DNA from: Pontibacillus sp. HMF3514
GTDB taxonomy: Bacteria > Bacillota > Bacilli > Bacillales > BH030062
Reading direction: 5' to 3'
NCBI RefSeq assembly: GCF_009858175.1
Contig: NZ_CP047393.1
Span: 3,162,001 to 3,226,000 of the forward strand
Length of the DNA stretch: 64,000 bases
The translations under genes were made by a program, and so were the position numbers. Positions 26,764-36,258 of this stretch are shown piece after piece (the stretch's first letter is position 1; every line of letters starts with the position of its first letter). Below the pieces are notes generated by a model. The model was not told the origin of the DNA and made no database searches. It was given only the letters and a program-made list of their open reading frames with translations.

Positions 26764-27513
26764 TTATTCCACTGACCAGTCCAAGGATTCTAAGAAGTTG
26801 AAAATATCTTCATGTAATTGTTCACGTTCTTTATCTAACGTGATAACATGTCCTGATTCTTTGTACCATTTGATTTCTTTTTGATCAGCTTCAACATTTT
26901 CATAAATATAATTCGCGCTTTCTGTATTAATCATTTCATCGTTTTCTGCTTGGACTACAAATGTTGGCGCATAGATCATATCAATGTTGTCATGTACGTC
27001 CTTAATCAACTTACCAAGTTCCTCAAAGGTTTTAGAAGGTGTTTCTAATAGTGTGTCAAGTTCTTCTTGGATTGTATCTTCAGATTTTTTCTCAAGCTGC
27101 TTGTATTCCTTTGCGAATTGCTTGAACCCTTTTTTTAGCTCTTCTTCATTGTCAAAAAACATCGGAGAGCACATTGGTGTTACACCTTTAATGGGTTCGC
27201 TATAAGCAAGCTTTAACCCGAGAACACCTCCTAGAGAGAGACCAGCTACAGCAATTTCTTCATAGCCTTTATCCTTTAAATGTTGCAATGCATTCTGAAC
27301 ATCTTTCCACCAGTCAGCTGGTGTGTATTTTAAAATTTCTTCTGCTGGTTGCCCATGTCCGCTCAAAATGGGAGCATGTGAAGTATAGCCTTTCTTTTCT
27401 AAATAACGGCCTAACATTCGAACATCTGCTGAATGGCCAGTAAAACCATGTAATAATAATACCGCACGATTTCCTGCTTCAAACGTAAATGGTTGTGGTT
27501 GTTTTATTTTCAT
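26764..27513 (-). CDS. est: Carboxylesterase (Est/YvaK type)
   Basis: 249 aa alpha/beta hydrolase. The oxyanion/N-terminal motif [13 protein letters not shown], the nucleophile elbow AGLSLGG (Ser about 94), the acid QAENDEMI (Asp about 193) and the late His in ESGHVITLD form the triad. This matches the monoglyceride lipase/carboxylesterase of the secG-est-rnr cluster of Bacilli. Cytoplasmic, with no signal peptide. AAAGGAG precedes ATG. The natural substrate in this cluster is not established. Confidence 0.93.
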   Translation of the reverse strand: MKIKQPQPFTFEAGNRAVLLLHGFTGHSADVRMLGRYLEKKGYTSHAPILSGHGQPAEEILKYTPADWWKDVQNALQHLKDKGYEEIAVAGLSLGGVLGLKLAYSEPIKGVTPMCSPMFFDNEEELKKGFKQFAKEYKQLEKKSEDTIQEELDTLLETPSKTFEELGKLIKDVHDNIDMIYAPTFVVQAENDEMINTESANYIYENVEADQKEIKWYKESGHVITLDKEREQLHEDIFNFLESLDWSVE

Positions 27514-27716
27514 CTTTCTACATCTCCTTTTATCTTCGCTGCAAATTCTATATATATGGTTAGTTTCGCCTGAACCATGGATTCATGTAAGCCTAATTAA
27601 TTACCTATTGAGGAATATGGTTCCATCCTCTAAGAACGTATCCATATTACCATGAAAAAGTGGGAAAGCATAAGGAGAAGGTATTTAGGTAGGGGAGTTT
27701 TGGGGGAGTCAGCACT

Positions 27717-27856
27717 TATTCGGGCGATCGTGTCCTGGTTTCAGGCGGTCAGGAAGCATGTTCAGGCGATTATTGTGGGTTTTTAGGCGATCTCACCACG
27801 TTTCCGGGCTATCCTAGGACATTTTCAGGCGATTTCCCCCTATTTCCTGGCGAACC
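27717..27856. repeat. Array of seven degenerate 21-bp units (TTTCAGGCGAT-type)
   Basis: The GGCG (one GGCT) core starts at 27723, 27744, 27765, 27786, 27807, 27828 and 27849: six consecutive spacings of exactly 21. Around the core the consensus is TTTCaGGCGAT; the other half of each unit is variable. It lies between the secG terminator and the est start region. 27514-27716 shows no gene. Confidence 0.85.
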
Positions 27857-27859
27857 ATT

Positions 27860-27892
27860 AAAAAAAGCAACGAGTATAAACTCGTTGCTTAG
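27860..27892 (-). terminator. Terminator of secG
   Basis: AAGCAACGAGT-ATAA-ACTCGTTGCTT, an 11-bp stem followed on the minus strand by seven T, touching the secG stop. Confidence 0.85.
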
Positions 27893-28122
27893 CCTACAAC
27901 ATAACCAAGTAAGAATGTTAAAACAAAGAATAAAACAGCAGTCACGATGGTTGCTTTATGCATAACCGCATCAATTCCGCGTGCTTTTTGTTTACCAAAT
28001 AGTTGCTCAGCTCCACCTGAAATCGCTCCAGATAGACCTGCACTTTTACCAGATTGAAGAAGTACTAATGTAATCATTGCTATTGCATCTATTACAAGTA
28101 ATGTAACGACAACTCCGTACAT
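27889..28122 (-). CDS. secG: Protein translocase subunit SecG
   Basis: Small third subunit of the SecYEG channel. 77 aa with two transmembrane helices: [20 protein letters not shown] and [17 protein letters not shown]. The conserved [23 protein letters not shown] loop lies between them. Start at ATG 28122 (MYGVVV), 8 bases after AGGAGG; an in-frame GTG at 28131 overlaps that site. It heads the secG-est-rnr-smpB-ssrA strand block. Confidence 0.96.
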   Translation of the reverse strand: MYGVVVTLLVIDAIAMITLVLLQSGKSAGLSGAISGGAEQLFGKQKARGIDAVMHKATIVTAVLFFVLTFLLGYVVG

Positions 28123-28252
28123 GTGATCCACCTCCTATAAGACGTGCAAATACCTACAGATAAATTTAGCATAAAACAAGCATTTGGGCAACAACATCTT
28201 CCATGCGAATTTTTTCAAAATTATTTTATTTTGCATATTAGTTGAACCTTTA

Positions 28253-28290
28253 TTGATTATTTGATATCTTTTGATTGGTTTTGATTGAAT
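28253..28290 (+). promoter_or_regulatory. Direct-repeat operator before fruR
   Basis: TTGAT(T/A) starts at 28253, 28261, 28271 and 28281; the last three are 10 bases apart. Such in-phase direct repeats are typical of DeoR-family sites. FruR autoregulation is the natural reading (inference). Confidence 0.5.
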
Positions 28291-28344
28291 ATGATTATTT
28301 ATGAAAAGGCTTCCTTATTAAAATAATGGATCGGAGGGATTCCT

Positions 28345-29097
28345 ATATTAACACCTCAACGCCATCAAATTATACTAAACCTACTTAAAGAACAAGAAAC
28401 AGCCAAAATTCAGGAGCTAGTGGATGCTACTGGCGCTTCTGAAGCAACTATACGAAGAGATCTTAGTCAGTTGGAGAATGAAAACAAACTTAAGCGGGTT
28501 CATGGTGGTGCATCTGTGCTTCACCAAAAAAGTGAAGAATTAAGCATTCCAGAGAAATCAACGAAATACTTAGACCAAAAGCAACTTATAGCCCGTTATG
28601 CAGCTAGTCTGATACGTGAAGATGATTGTATTTTTCTTGATGCTGGAACAACAACGTATCAAATGATTCCCTATTTAAAAGATCGGAACATCACAGTTGT
28701 AACAAATGGATTATCTCTACTTGAAGCATTGATGGAATATAAGGTTCAGACGTATTTAACTGGGGGTTTTGTAAAATATAAAACAAAAGCCCTTGTTGGT
28801 CAGGGAGCGTATCATACGCTATCCCAGTACCGTTTCGATAAATGCTTCCTTGGCGTAAATGGTGTCCATCCAAGCCATGGTTATACCACTCCAGATCCAG
28901 AAGAAGCATTCATCAAACAGTCTGCTTTGTCACAATCACAGGAAGCTTATGTGCTTGGTGATGCTTCCAAACTAAATGAAGTTACGTTTGCTAAAATTGC
29001 AGACCTATCACAAGCCCAGTTCATAACGAATGAAACACAACAAGAAAGGATAATACCTTTCCAAGAGAAAACGACAGTAAAGGTTGTGACATCATGA
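28345..29097 (+). CDS. fruR: DeoR-family fructose operon repressor, apparent ATA start
   Basis: N-terminal HTH (LTPQRHQIILNLLKEQETAKI, then ATGASEATIRRDLSQLE) and a C-terminal sugar-phosphate isomerase-like sensor domain (DDCIFLDAGTTTYQMI...). In B. subtilis the homologue begins MLTPERHQ. Here the codon before LTPQRHQ is ATA (28345), 6 bases after GGAGGG, so either ATA is used or ATG has mutated. The next usable start (GTG 28420) would cut off half the HTH. It overlaps fruK by 4 bases (ATGA). It should sense fructose-1-phosphate. Confidence 0.88.
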   Translation: MLTPQRHQIILNLLKEQETAKIQELVDATGASEATIRRDLSQLENENKLKRVHGGASVLHQKSEELSIPEKSTKYLDQKQLIARYAASLIREDDCIFLDAGTTTYQMIPYLKDRNITVVTNGLSLLEALMEYKVQTYLTGGFVKYKTKALVGQGAYHTLSQYRFDKCFLGVNGVHPSHGYTTPDPEEAFIKQSALSQSQEAYVLGDASKLNEVTFAKIADLSQAQFITNETQQERIIPFQEKTTVKVVTS

Positions 29098-30008
29098 TTT
29101 ATACCGTTACATTAAGCCCTTCAGTTGATTATATTATGCATGTTGATCAGTTTCATGAAGGAGAGTTAAACCGAGCTTCGAAAACGTTTTATTATGCGGG
29201 AGGAAAAGGGATCAACGTGTCTCGCGTTCTCAAACGATTAGATATTCAAAACACAGCACTCGGTTATATTGGTGGCTTTACTGGCAGATTTATAGAAGAA
29301 TATCTTGAATCTGAACATGTAGAACACCAATTCATAGAAACTAAGCATCCTACACGCGTAAACGTAAAGCTTAAATCAGATGAAGAATCTGAAATCAACG
29401 GGCCTGGCCCTGACATTTCAGAAGAGCAACAAAATCAACTATTACAACAAGTGGATCAACTACAACCTGATGACTATCTTGTAGTCGCTGGAAGTATTCC
29501 GAAAACAATTCCTGCAACCTTCTATAAGGAAATGGCAAAGCGTTGTGATCAAAATGATGCTCATTTCATTGCTGACACCTCAGGTAAAGCATTAGAAGAG
29601 CTTGTTGGACTCCGCACATTTTTACTTAAGCCAAATCATCATGAACTTGGTGAGCTTTTTAACACAAGCATAGAAACCCAGGAGGATGCCATCACATATG
29701 CTCGCAAACTTGTTGATCAAGGTGCTGAGCATGTCATTGTTTCCATGGGGGGACAAGGAGCAATTCTTGTTAGTAAGGATGATACATATTCTTGTAACGT
29801 TCCTAAAGGGACAGTCAAAAACTCAGTTGGAGCTGGGGACTCGGTTGTCTCAGGATTTCTTGCTTCTTACCGCCAAAACAAAGATCTCATCCAAGCATTT
29901 AAACAAGGTGTTGCTGCCGGAAGCGCCACAGCTTTTAATAACGACCTAGGCACCAAAGAAGATATAGAGAAACTTCTATCCGAGATTGAAGTTCAAGAAC
30001 ATGCATAA
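29094..30008 (+). CDS. fruK: 1-phosphofructokinase
   Basis: PfkB-family kinase converting fructose-1-phosphate to fructose-1,6-bisphosphate. 304 aa. MIYTVTLSPSVDYIMHV at the start, the substrate-site YYAGGKGINVSRVLKRL, and the anion-hole/catalytic motif KNSVGAGDSVVSGFLASY (catalytic Asp in GAGDS). It is translationally coupled to fruR by ATGA and sits 15 bases before fruA. Confidence 0.96.
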   Translation: MIYTVTLSPSVDYIMHVDQFHEGELNRASKTFYYAGGKGINVSRVLKRLDIQNTALGYIGGFTGRFIEEYLESEHVEHQFIETKHPTRVNVKLKSDEESEINGPGPDISEEQQNQLLQQVDQLQPDDYLVVAGSIPKTIPATFYKEMAKRCDQNDAHFIADTSGKALEELVGLRTFLLKPNHHELGELFNTSIETQEDAITYARKLVDQGAEHVIVSMGGQGAILVSKDDTYSCNVPKGTVKNSVGAGDSVVSGFLASYRQNKDLIQAFKQGVAAGSATAFNNDLGTKEDIEKLLSEIEVQEHA

Positions 30009-30023
30009 AAGGAGGTAAGAATC

Positions 30024-31982
30024 GTGAAAATTACTGATTTATTAAAAAGAGACACCATGATTTTAGAGCTTGATTCAGACTCAAAGCCTGAAATTATAGA
30101 TGAATTAGTTTCAAAGTTAGATGAAGCTGGTCGTTTGAATGACAAGGAAGAATTCAAACAAGCTATTCAAGCTCGTGAAGATCAGAGTACAACAGGTATT
30201 GGCGAAGGTGTAGCGATTCCACACGCTAAAACAGCAGCTGTAAAAGAACCAGCGATAGCGTTTGCTCGCTCCCAAAATGGCGCTGATTATGAATCACTTG
30301 ACGGTCAGCCTACCCATTTATTCTTTATGATTGCAGCTTCTGAAGGGGCCAACCAAGAGCACTTAGAAACGCTTTCTAGCCTATCTTCCTTATTAATGGA
30401 TGCAAGCTTCCGGGAAAAACTTTTAGAAGCAGAGTCCAAAGATAAAATCATTCAACTTATCAACGATAAAGAATCCGAAGGTGATGAGGAAGAAGAAGCA
30501 GAAGAGGAAACCACTTCAGAAGATCATGAAGAAGCTTATGTCGTAGCTGTTACAGCATGTCCTACAGGAATTGCCCACACGTACATGGCTGCAGATAAGT
30601 TAAAAGAAACAGCTAAAGAAATGGGAATAAAAATTAAAATTGAAACAAACGGTTCAAGCGGTGTAAAAAACGCTCTTACTAGTGAAGACATTGAAAAAGC
30701 TACCGGTGTCATCGTTGCAGCTGATATAGAAGTTGAGACGGATCGTTTTAAAGGAAAACCAACTTTAACAGTCCCAGTCGCAAAAGGAATTCACGAACCG
30801 AAGAATCTAATAGAGAAAGCTGCAAAGGGAGACGCACCGATTTATGAAGGTGGCGGTAATGCAGCCGATGGCGAAGAAGGCGAAGATGGATCCTTTGTAG
30901 GTGGAGGCGAGAAAAAAGGCTTCTACAAACACTTAATGAACGGTGTTTCCAACATGCTTCCATTCGTTGTAGGTGGCGGTATTTTAATTGCCTTATCATT
31001 CTTCTGGGGAATTGAAGCAACGGACCCTGAATCTCCAGAGTATAACCAATTTGCAGCGTGGTTATCGACCATTGGTGGCGGAAAAGCTTTCTTCTTACTT
31101 GTTCCGGTATTAGCAGGCTTTATTGCACAAAGTATTGCTGGTCGACCAGGTTTGGCTCCAGGTATGGTTGGTGGTCTCATAGCCATACAAGAAACTGGTG
31201 GTATTGAAGGTGCAGGAAATGGTTCTGGTTTCTTAGGAGGTCTAATCGCTGGTTTCCTAGCAGGTTATGTTGTGCTACTCATACAAAAAGCATTGACAGT
31301 ATTACCAGAGACATTAGATGGATTGAAACCTGTTCTGTTTTATCCTGTATTCGGCTTACTCATTACAGGTTTAATTATGATTTTAATCAACCCACCTCTT
31401 GTATCCATTTACGCAGGATTACAAAACTGGTTAGATGGATTAGGGAATTTAAATATCGTTCTAGGCTTACTATTAGGCGGAATGATGGCTGTTGATATGG
31501 GTGGCCCTGTTAACAAAGCAGCTTACACATTTGGTTTAGCTATGATTGATGCGAATAACTATGCTCCAATTGCAGCTATTATGGCTGGCGGTATGGTGCC
31601 ACCACTTGGACTAGCACTAGCTACAACATTCTTTAAGAGCAAGTTTACTAAGCAAGAGCGCGAAACAGGAAAAACAGCATATGCAATGGGAGCCTCCTTT
31701 ATAACAGAAGGCGCAATTCCATTCGCAGCAGCTGATCCGGCACGTGTAATCACATCTTCCGTAATTGGTTCAGCTATTACAGGTGCATTAGTCATGTTAT
31801 TTGGCATTACATTGCGCGCTCCACACGGCGGTATCTTTGTATTCCCTTTTGTAAACAGTAACGTTGACGCATTTAGCGGTGGAATTATGGCACCTCTATT
31901 CTACTCCATCGCAATTATTGCAGGCTCTGTTGTTACAGCAGTTTTAGTTGGTTTATTAAAAAAAGATGCTAAAACCGCTTAA
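30024..31982 (+). CDS. fruA: PTS fructose transporter, EIIABC
   Basis: Imports fructose with phosphorylation at C1. 652 aa in the order EIIA (1-150, phosphoryl His67 in AIPHAKT), an acidic linker (EGDEEEEAEEETTSEDHEE), EIIB (172-270, Cys179 in VTACPTGIAHTYMAADKL), and EIIC (about 300-650, many membrane helices). Key EIIC loops such as GLAPGMVGG and ITEGAIPFAAADP are visible. AAAGGAGG precedes the start. Followed by ptsH and ptsI. Confidence 0.97.
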   Translation: MKITDLLKRDTMILELDSDSKPEIIDELVSKLDEAGRLNDKEEFKQAIQAREDQSTTGIGEGVAIPHAKTAAVKEPAIAFARSQNGADYESLDGQPTHLFFMIAASEGANQEHLETLSSLSSLLMDASFREKLLEAESKDKIIQLINDKESEGDEEEEAEEETTSEDHEEAYVVAVTACPTGIAHTYMAADKLKETAKEMGIKIKIETNGSSGVKNALTSEDIEKATGVIVAADIEVETDRFKGKPTLTVPVAKGIHEPKNLIEKAAKGDAPIYEGGGNAADGEEGEDGSFVGGGEKKGFYKHLMNGVSNMLPFVVGGGILIALSFFWGIEATDPESPEYNQFAAWLSTIGGGKAFFLLVPVLAGFIAQSIAGRPGLAPGMVGGLIAIQETGGIEGAGNGSGFLGGLIAGFLAGYVVLLIQKALTVLPETLDGLKPVLFYPVFGLLITGLIMILINPPLVSIYAGLQNWLDGLGNLNIVLGLLLGGMMAVDMGGPVNKAAYTFGLAMIDANNYAPIAAIMAGGMVPPLGLALATTFFKSKFTKQERETGKTAYAMGASFITEGAIPFAAADPARVITSSVIGSAITGALVMLFGITLRAPHGGIFVFPFVNSNVDAFSGGIMAPLFYSIAIIAGSVVTAVLVGLLKKDAKTA

Positions 31983-32033
31983 ATCATGTATCATGTTAAA
32001 GTGAATTTTTAGATTGGTCAGGAGGTTTTTATC

Positions 32034-32300
32034 ATGGTCGAACAAACAATGACAATTACATCAGAAGACGGTGTCCATGCACGTCCTGCAACCGTACTAG
32101 TTCAGACGGCTGGTCAGTATAAAGCGGATGTAAACCTTGAGTATAACGGGAAATCCGTGAACCTTAAATCCATTATGGGCATTATGTCTCTTGGGATTCC
32201 ATCTGGAGCTGAAGTTAAGATCAAAGCTGATGGATCGGATGAAGAAGATGCACTGAATGCTGTTGCGGAATCCATGAAAAAAGAAAATCTGGGGGAATAA
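32034..32300 (+). CDS. ptsH: Phosphocarrier protein HPr
   Basis: 88 aa. His15 in VHARPAT accepts phosphate from enzyme I. Ser46 in KSIMGIMSLG is the HprK regulatory site that links HPr to CcpA-mediated catabolite repression. It sits in the fructose operon rather than with ptsG. GGAGG lies before the ATG; the stop is 3 bases before ptsI. Confidence 0.97.
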   Translation: MVEQTMTITSEDGVHARPATVLVQTAGQYKADVNLEYNGKSVNLKSIMGIMSLGIPSGAEVKIKADGSDEEDALNAVAESMKKENLGE

Positions 32301-32303
32301 TTC

Positions 32304-34025
32304 ATGAGTCACATCAAAGGAATCGGAGCATCCAGCGGTATAGCTATTGCGAAAGCATATCGCATGGAAGCACCTGATCTTTCATACGATAAAAAAGATA
32401 TTGATAGTCCTGAACAAGAAGTTCAACGCTTCCAGGATGCAATCGAGACATCTAAAGGTGAACTTGAAAAGATTAAAGATCACGCTCTAAAAACATTAGG
32501 AGAGGAAAAAGCGGAGATCTTCTCTGCTCATCTACTTGTTTTAAGTGATCCAGAACTACTTCAGCCAATCCAAGATAAAATCAAATCAGACAATGTGAAT
32601 GCTGAAGCTGCACTTGATGAAACAGCAAACATGTTCATCGACATGTTCAAAAACATGGATAATGAATACATGCGCGAGCGCGCTGCAGACATTCAGGACG
32701 TAACGAAGCGTGTTATGGCTCACCTTCTTAACGTTACATTCCCTGACCCTGCATTAATTGATGAAAAAGTTGTTATTGTCGCTGAAGACTTAACACCTTC
32801 TGATACAGCTCAATTAAACAAAGAGTTCGTACAAGGCTTCACAACAGATATTGGTGGTCGTACATCTCACTCTGCTATCATGGCTCGTTCTCTTGAAATT
32901 CCAGCAGTTGTTGGAACAAAAGAAGTAACAGAAACGATTAATCAAAATGATATGGTGATCGTAGATGGTATTGATGGCAACGTAATCGTAAATCCATCTG
33001 ATGAACAAATTGAAGCGTACAAGCAAAAACAAGCAGACTTCGAAAAGCAGAAACAAGAGTGGGCGAAGCTAAAAGATGAGTCTACAAAAACTGCTGATGG
33101 TCAACATGTTGAGCTTGTTGCAAACATCGGTACTCCAGACGATGTAGACGGCGTACATGGTAATGGCGGCGAAGGTGTCGGCCTTTATCGCACAGAGTTC
33201 CTATACATGGGTAAAAGCCAGCTTCCAACTGAAGAAGAGCAATATGAAGCTTACAAATCTGTTCTTGAATCAATGGGATCAGATAAGCCTGTAGTTGTTC
33301 GTACACTAGATATTGGTGGCGACAAAGAGCTTGAATATCTTGATCTTCCTGATGAAATGAACCCATTCCTTGGCTACCGTGCGATTCGCTTATGCTTAGA
33401 ACGTGACGATATTTTCCGTACACAGCTTCGTGCATTACTACGCGCTAGCGTTTATGGAAACTTAAAGATCATGTTCCCAATGATCGCTACACTTGGTGAG
33501 TTCCGTCAGGCAAAAGCAATTCTTGAAGAAGAGAAAGCAAACTTACAATCTGAAGGTACTGAGGTTTCAGATAGTATCGAAGTAGGTATGATGGTTGAGA
33601 TCCCAGCAACAGCTGTCATCGCAAAGCAGTTTGCGAAAGAGGTTGACTTCTTCTCTATCGGAACAAACGACTTAATTCAATATACAATGGCTGCTGACCG
33701 TATGAACGAACGCGTTTCTTACCTATACCAGCCATACAACCCAGCGATTTTAAATCTAATCAATAACGTCATCGAAGCAGCACACGCTGAAGGCAAATGG
33801 GCCGGCATGTGCGGTGAAATGGCAGGAGACGAAATCGCAATCCCTATCCTTCTTGGCTTAGGCTTAGATGAATTCAGTATGAGCGCTACATCTATCCTAC
33901 CAGCTCGTACACAGATCCTTAGCCTTTCTAAAGAAGAAATGGCATCTTATAAAGATGAAATTCTTTCAAAAGATACATCTGAAGAGGTTGTTGAATTTGT
34001 TAAGGAAAAGACGGGTCAGAAATAA
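32304..34025 (+). CDS. ptsI: PEP-protein phosphotransferase, enzyme I
   Basis: First step of the PTS: autophosphorylates from PEP and passes phosphate to HPr. 573 aa. The active His189 lies in [21 protein letters not shown]; the PEP-binding C-terminal domain has [40 protein letters not shown], and Cys in [11 protein letters not shown]. It immediately follows ptsH and ends the operon before a strong terminator. Confidence 0.97.
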   Translation: MSHIKGIGASSGIAIAKAYRMEAPDLSYDKKDIDSPEQEVQRFQDAIETSKGELEKIKDHALKTLGEEKAEIFSAHLLVLSDPELLQPIQDKIKSDNVNAEAALDETANMFIDMFKNMDNEYMRERAADIQDVTKRVMAHLLNVTFPDPALIDEKVVIVAEDLTPSDTAQLNKEFVQGFTTDIGGRTSHSAIMARSLEIPAVVGTKEVTETINQNDMVIVDGIDGNVIVNPSDEQIEAYKQKQADFEKQKQEWAKLKDESTKTADGQHVELVANIGTPDDVDGVHGNGGEGVGLYRTEFLYMGKSQLPTEEEQYEAYKSVLESMGSDKPVVVRTLDIGGDKELEYLDLPDEMNPFLGYRAIRLCLERDDIFRTQLRALLRASVYGNLKIMFPMIATLGEFRQAKAILEEEKANLQSEGTEVSDSIEVGMMVEIPATAVIAKQFAKEVDFFSIGTNDLIQYTMAADRMNERVSYLYQPYNPAILNLINNVIEAAHAEGKWAGMCGEMAGDEIAIPILLGLGLDEFSMSATSILPARTQILSLSKEEMASYKDEILSKDTSEEVVEFVKEKTGQK

Positions 34026-34038
34026 GACTCTTTCATAT

Positions 34039-34076
34039 GAAAACACCCCTGCAAGCTAGTTTGCAGGGGTGTTTTA
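34039..34076 (+). terminator. Terminator of the fru-pts operon
   Basis: AAAACACCCCTGCAA/TTTGCAGGGGTGTTTT, a 15-bp stem with a 5-base loop, then T-rich. Confidence 0.9.
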
Positions 34077-34160
34077 GTTTTTTTTGGGGGTTCTCTAGGG
34101 TCGGCGCTGCTTTCACTCGTGTCAGCGAATCCTCCCTCAAAAAATATAAAAACTCACATA

Positions 34161-34187
34161 AAAAAACGCTGGCTTCAGCCAACGTTC
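34161..34187 (-). terminator. Terminator of coaA
   Basis: AACGTTGGC-TGAA-GCCAGCGTT then seven T on the minus strand, just after the stop. Confidence 0.8.
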
Positions 34188-34189
34188 CC

Positions 34190-35119
34190 TTACATTTTCC
34201 TCAGCAATATATGATCTACAAAGTGATCGGAGTCTTTTTGCAAAATCAGATCAGCTCGTTTCCGGGTGGTGCGAATGTTTTCACGTAAGTTTTTCAAGTT
34301 AATACGATTCCAGATATCCTCTGCAATCTCTATCGCTTCTTCATCTGTTAAATCCGCATACTTATGGAAATAGGATTTTTCATCCTGGAATGCTGTATCA
34401 CGAAGCTTCATAAAGCGGTTGATGTACCATTTTTTCAAGTAGTCCTCATGAGCATCCACATAAATACTAAAATCGAAAAAGTCGGATACATAGGTTTCAG
34501 GCTCCGCTTTTTTCGGTTTTGGCGTTTGAAGTACATTAATGCCTTCCACAATGACGATATCAGGTTGATCGAGTACTTGTACTTCATCTTCCAAAATATC
34601 ATAAGTGAGATGCGAGTATACAGGTGCTGTAACATGACGATTGCCAGATTTCAGTTCACCTAACACATTAAGAAGCTTCTTGGTATTATAGCTCTCAGGA
34701 AACCCTTTTCGATTCATAATACCGCGCTCTTCAAGCACTTTATTCGGATATAGAAAACCATCCGTTGTTAAAATATCAACATTGGGATGATGATGCCATT
34801 CCTTTAATAGAGCTTGTATGATACGGGAGCTTGTACTTTTACCAACTGCCACACTTCCCGCAATACCAATAATAAAAGGGACTTTCTTGGTCTGTTTCCC
34901 TAGAAAGGTATCTGTGACGGTGTGCAGCTGTTGAGATGCACGTGTATATAAGTTGAGAAGTCGACTCAGAGGAAGATAGACATTTGAGACCTCTTCCATT
35001 GTAAGCGCTTCATTTATACCTTTTAGATTTTCTAATTGTTCAGCAGAAATGGTCATCGGTACATTTGCCTTTAACTTGGACCATTCCTCTTTATCAAATG
35101 ATATATAGGGTGAACTCAT
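34190..35119 (-). CDS. coaA: Pantothenate kinase, type I
   Basis: First step of coenzyme A synthesis. 309 aa, P-loop kinase fold: GSVAVGKS (88-95), the substrate region FLYPNKVLEERGIMNRKGFPESYN, and VIVEGINVL. Type I (E. coli-like, CoA-inhibited) rather than the CoaX type III also found in Bacilli; a second kinase may exist elsewhere. The N-terminal PYISFDKEEWSKL is standard. Convergent with ptsI. Confidence 0.96.
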   Translation of the reverse strand: MSSPYISFDKEEWSKLKANVPMTISAEQLENLKGINEALTMEEVSNVYLPLSRLLNLYTRASQQLHTVTDTFLGKQTKKVPFIIGIAGSVAVGKSTSSRIIQALLKEWHHHPNVDILTTDGFLYPNKVLEERGIMNRKGFPESYNTKKLLNVLGELKSGNRHVTAPVYSHLTYDILEDEVQVLDQPDIVIVEGINVLQTPKPKKAEPETYVSDFFDFSIYVDAHEDYLKKWYINRFMKLRDTAFQDEKSYFHKYADLTDEEAIEIAEDIWNRINLKNLRENIRTTRKRADLILQKDSDHFVDHILLRKM

Positions 35120-35211
35120 CTTCGAACACTTACCTTTTCTTAATTTAAACGTATATCTAATACCATATCACAACATTCTAGTAGTTTGGCAAGTATTTAA
35201 GAAAACTAAAA

Positions 35212-35246
35212 AAAATTCGCCTATGACCAAATCATAGACGAACCCC
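35212..35246 (-). terminator. Terminator after sigma/anti-sigma remnant
   Basis: Minus strand: TTCGTCTATGA/TCATAGGCGAA stem followed by seven T. Confidence 0.7.
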
Positions 35247-35263
35247 GATCTTTTATTCTAATA

Positions 35264-35501
35264 CATGCTTTCAGCTACGTTAATCAATTCTTCCTTGTCT
35301 ATGGAGTTAACTGTGTGTAAGAATACGGGTTATCCATGTTTAAAAACAGCTAGGCTATAATGGTTTCTTGAATCGCATCAGCACAGTCTGAATCTTTTTT
35401 AGAATGCTTTTTGCAGTTCGATAGGGGCTTTCATAGATTTTTATGAGTTCTGTAAAAGCTTGCTGATTCCCTCTCCTAGCTTTTTTCACAAGCTTTTTCA
35501 T
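35264..35501 (-). pseudogene. Remnant of an ECF sigma factor and its anti-sigma factor
   Basis: From ATG 35501, with a good GAGGTGA site, the frame reads MKKLVKKARRGNQQAFTELI and RTAKSILKK, the start of an ECF sigma region 2. It then runs out of frame at A-rich sequence and stops at 35355 (48 aa). In another frame the expected DSDCADAIQETII follows at once, so there is a frameshift. About 100 bases later a different frame encodes SIDKEELINVAESMY and a stop, like the end of a DUF4367/RsiV-type anti-sigma protein. A deletion has evidently removed the middle of the pair. The terminator survives. Confidence 0.65.
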
Positions 35502-35587
35502 TTCGTTCACCTCACTTTACGTTACTTATTAGATTGCGCAAGACTCTTTCTGGTTCAAAAAAAGTTATGTAGTTGTTCTAGTATAAT

Positions 35588-35620
35588 AAAACTCCAACCT
35601 TAAATATAGGCTGGAGTTCA
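35588..35620 (-). terminator. Terminator of the M15 peptidase gene
   Basis: AACTCCAGCCT/AGGTTGGAGTT stem, then TTTATTA, right after the stop. Confidence 0.75.
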
Positions 35621-35625
35621 CTCAT

Positions 35626-36258
35626 TTATGATGCTGAAGATTTAGGATCTTTCTCAAAATTCTCTACTACTGGACGATCTCCATATTTTAATTCACGAAT
35701 GGAAAAACCGAAATCCATTTGAAGATGTGGATAGTCTTTGAAAGAGGACCAATCCCCTCCCCATTCAAAACCGATATCTTTTGCAATAGCGACGACTTCC
35801 ATCCAATCTGCCTCTCCATTGCCATTTCCATCATGTTTCATATCCCAAATTACATTTCCATTGTCTAGCTGTAAAGCAAAATCAATAGCGAGTCCATAAT
35901 TGTGGTAAGACCCTCCACCTTTTACATGGGTTACGATATTCCCTGATTTGGAGCGACCTTTTTCATACAAGGCATTTTGCTCTTCTTTGGAGCGATGACC
36001 ATCCGTAATAATGATTTTGATCCCTTTTTCTTTCGTTAAATCTATTAATCGTTCTTTCGCTTTTTGAACAGTTGGGTGAAGAGTATCTGGTAAAGGAACT
36101 TCCTCTTTCTTAATAGGGGGTGGTGCTGAAGTGGTCTTCGTAATCGTGGTTATATCAGTAGAATCATAGTTCTCTAGTTCAGGCATAAGAACCACAACAA
36201 CAAATCCTACACTTACCAAAAACAGTAGCACCGCAAACAGATTCGATAGGATTCTCAA
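35626..36258 (-). CDS. M15-family cell-wall peptidase, membrane-anchored (CwlK/VanY-like)
   Basis: 210 aa. An N-terminal membrane anchor (about 5-26), a Pro/Thr-rich linker, then the M15 zinc peptidase domain: TDGHRSKEEQNALYEKGR, the zinc-binding GGGSYHNYGLAIDF (His and Asp) and YPHLQMDFG (second His). These cleave L-Ala-D-Glu (CwlK) or D-Ala-D-Ala/D-Asp bonds in peptidoglycan. The size and SxHxxGxAxDF motif fit CwlK-type endopeptidase best; specificity is not proven by sequence. Confidence 0.87.
   Translation of the reverse strand: MRILSNLFAVLLFLVSVGFVVVVLMPELENYDSTDITTITKTTSAPPPIKKEEVPLPDTLHPTVQKAKERLIDLTKEKGIKIIITDGHRSKEEQNALYEKGRSKSGNIVTHVKGGGSYHNYGLAIDFALQLDNGNVIWDMKHDGNGNGEADWMEVVAIAKDIGFEWGGDWSSFKDYPHLQMDFGFSIRELKYGDRPVVENFEKDPKSSAS

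Noticed and set aside
27717-27856. CRISPR array
   Set aside because: The units are degenerate with a short constant core and 21-base period; there are no uniform repeats with unique spacers and no cas genes. The same applies to 52221-52572.
30748-31186. Antisense frames inside fruA
   Set aside because: Shadows caused by codon bias of a real gene on the other strand; no start signals.
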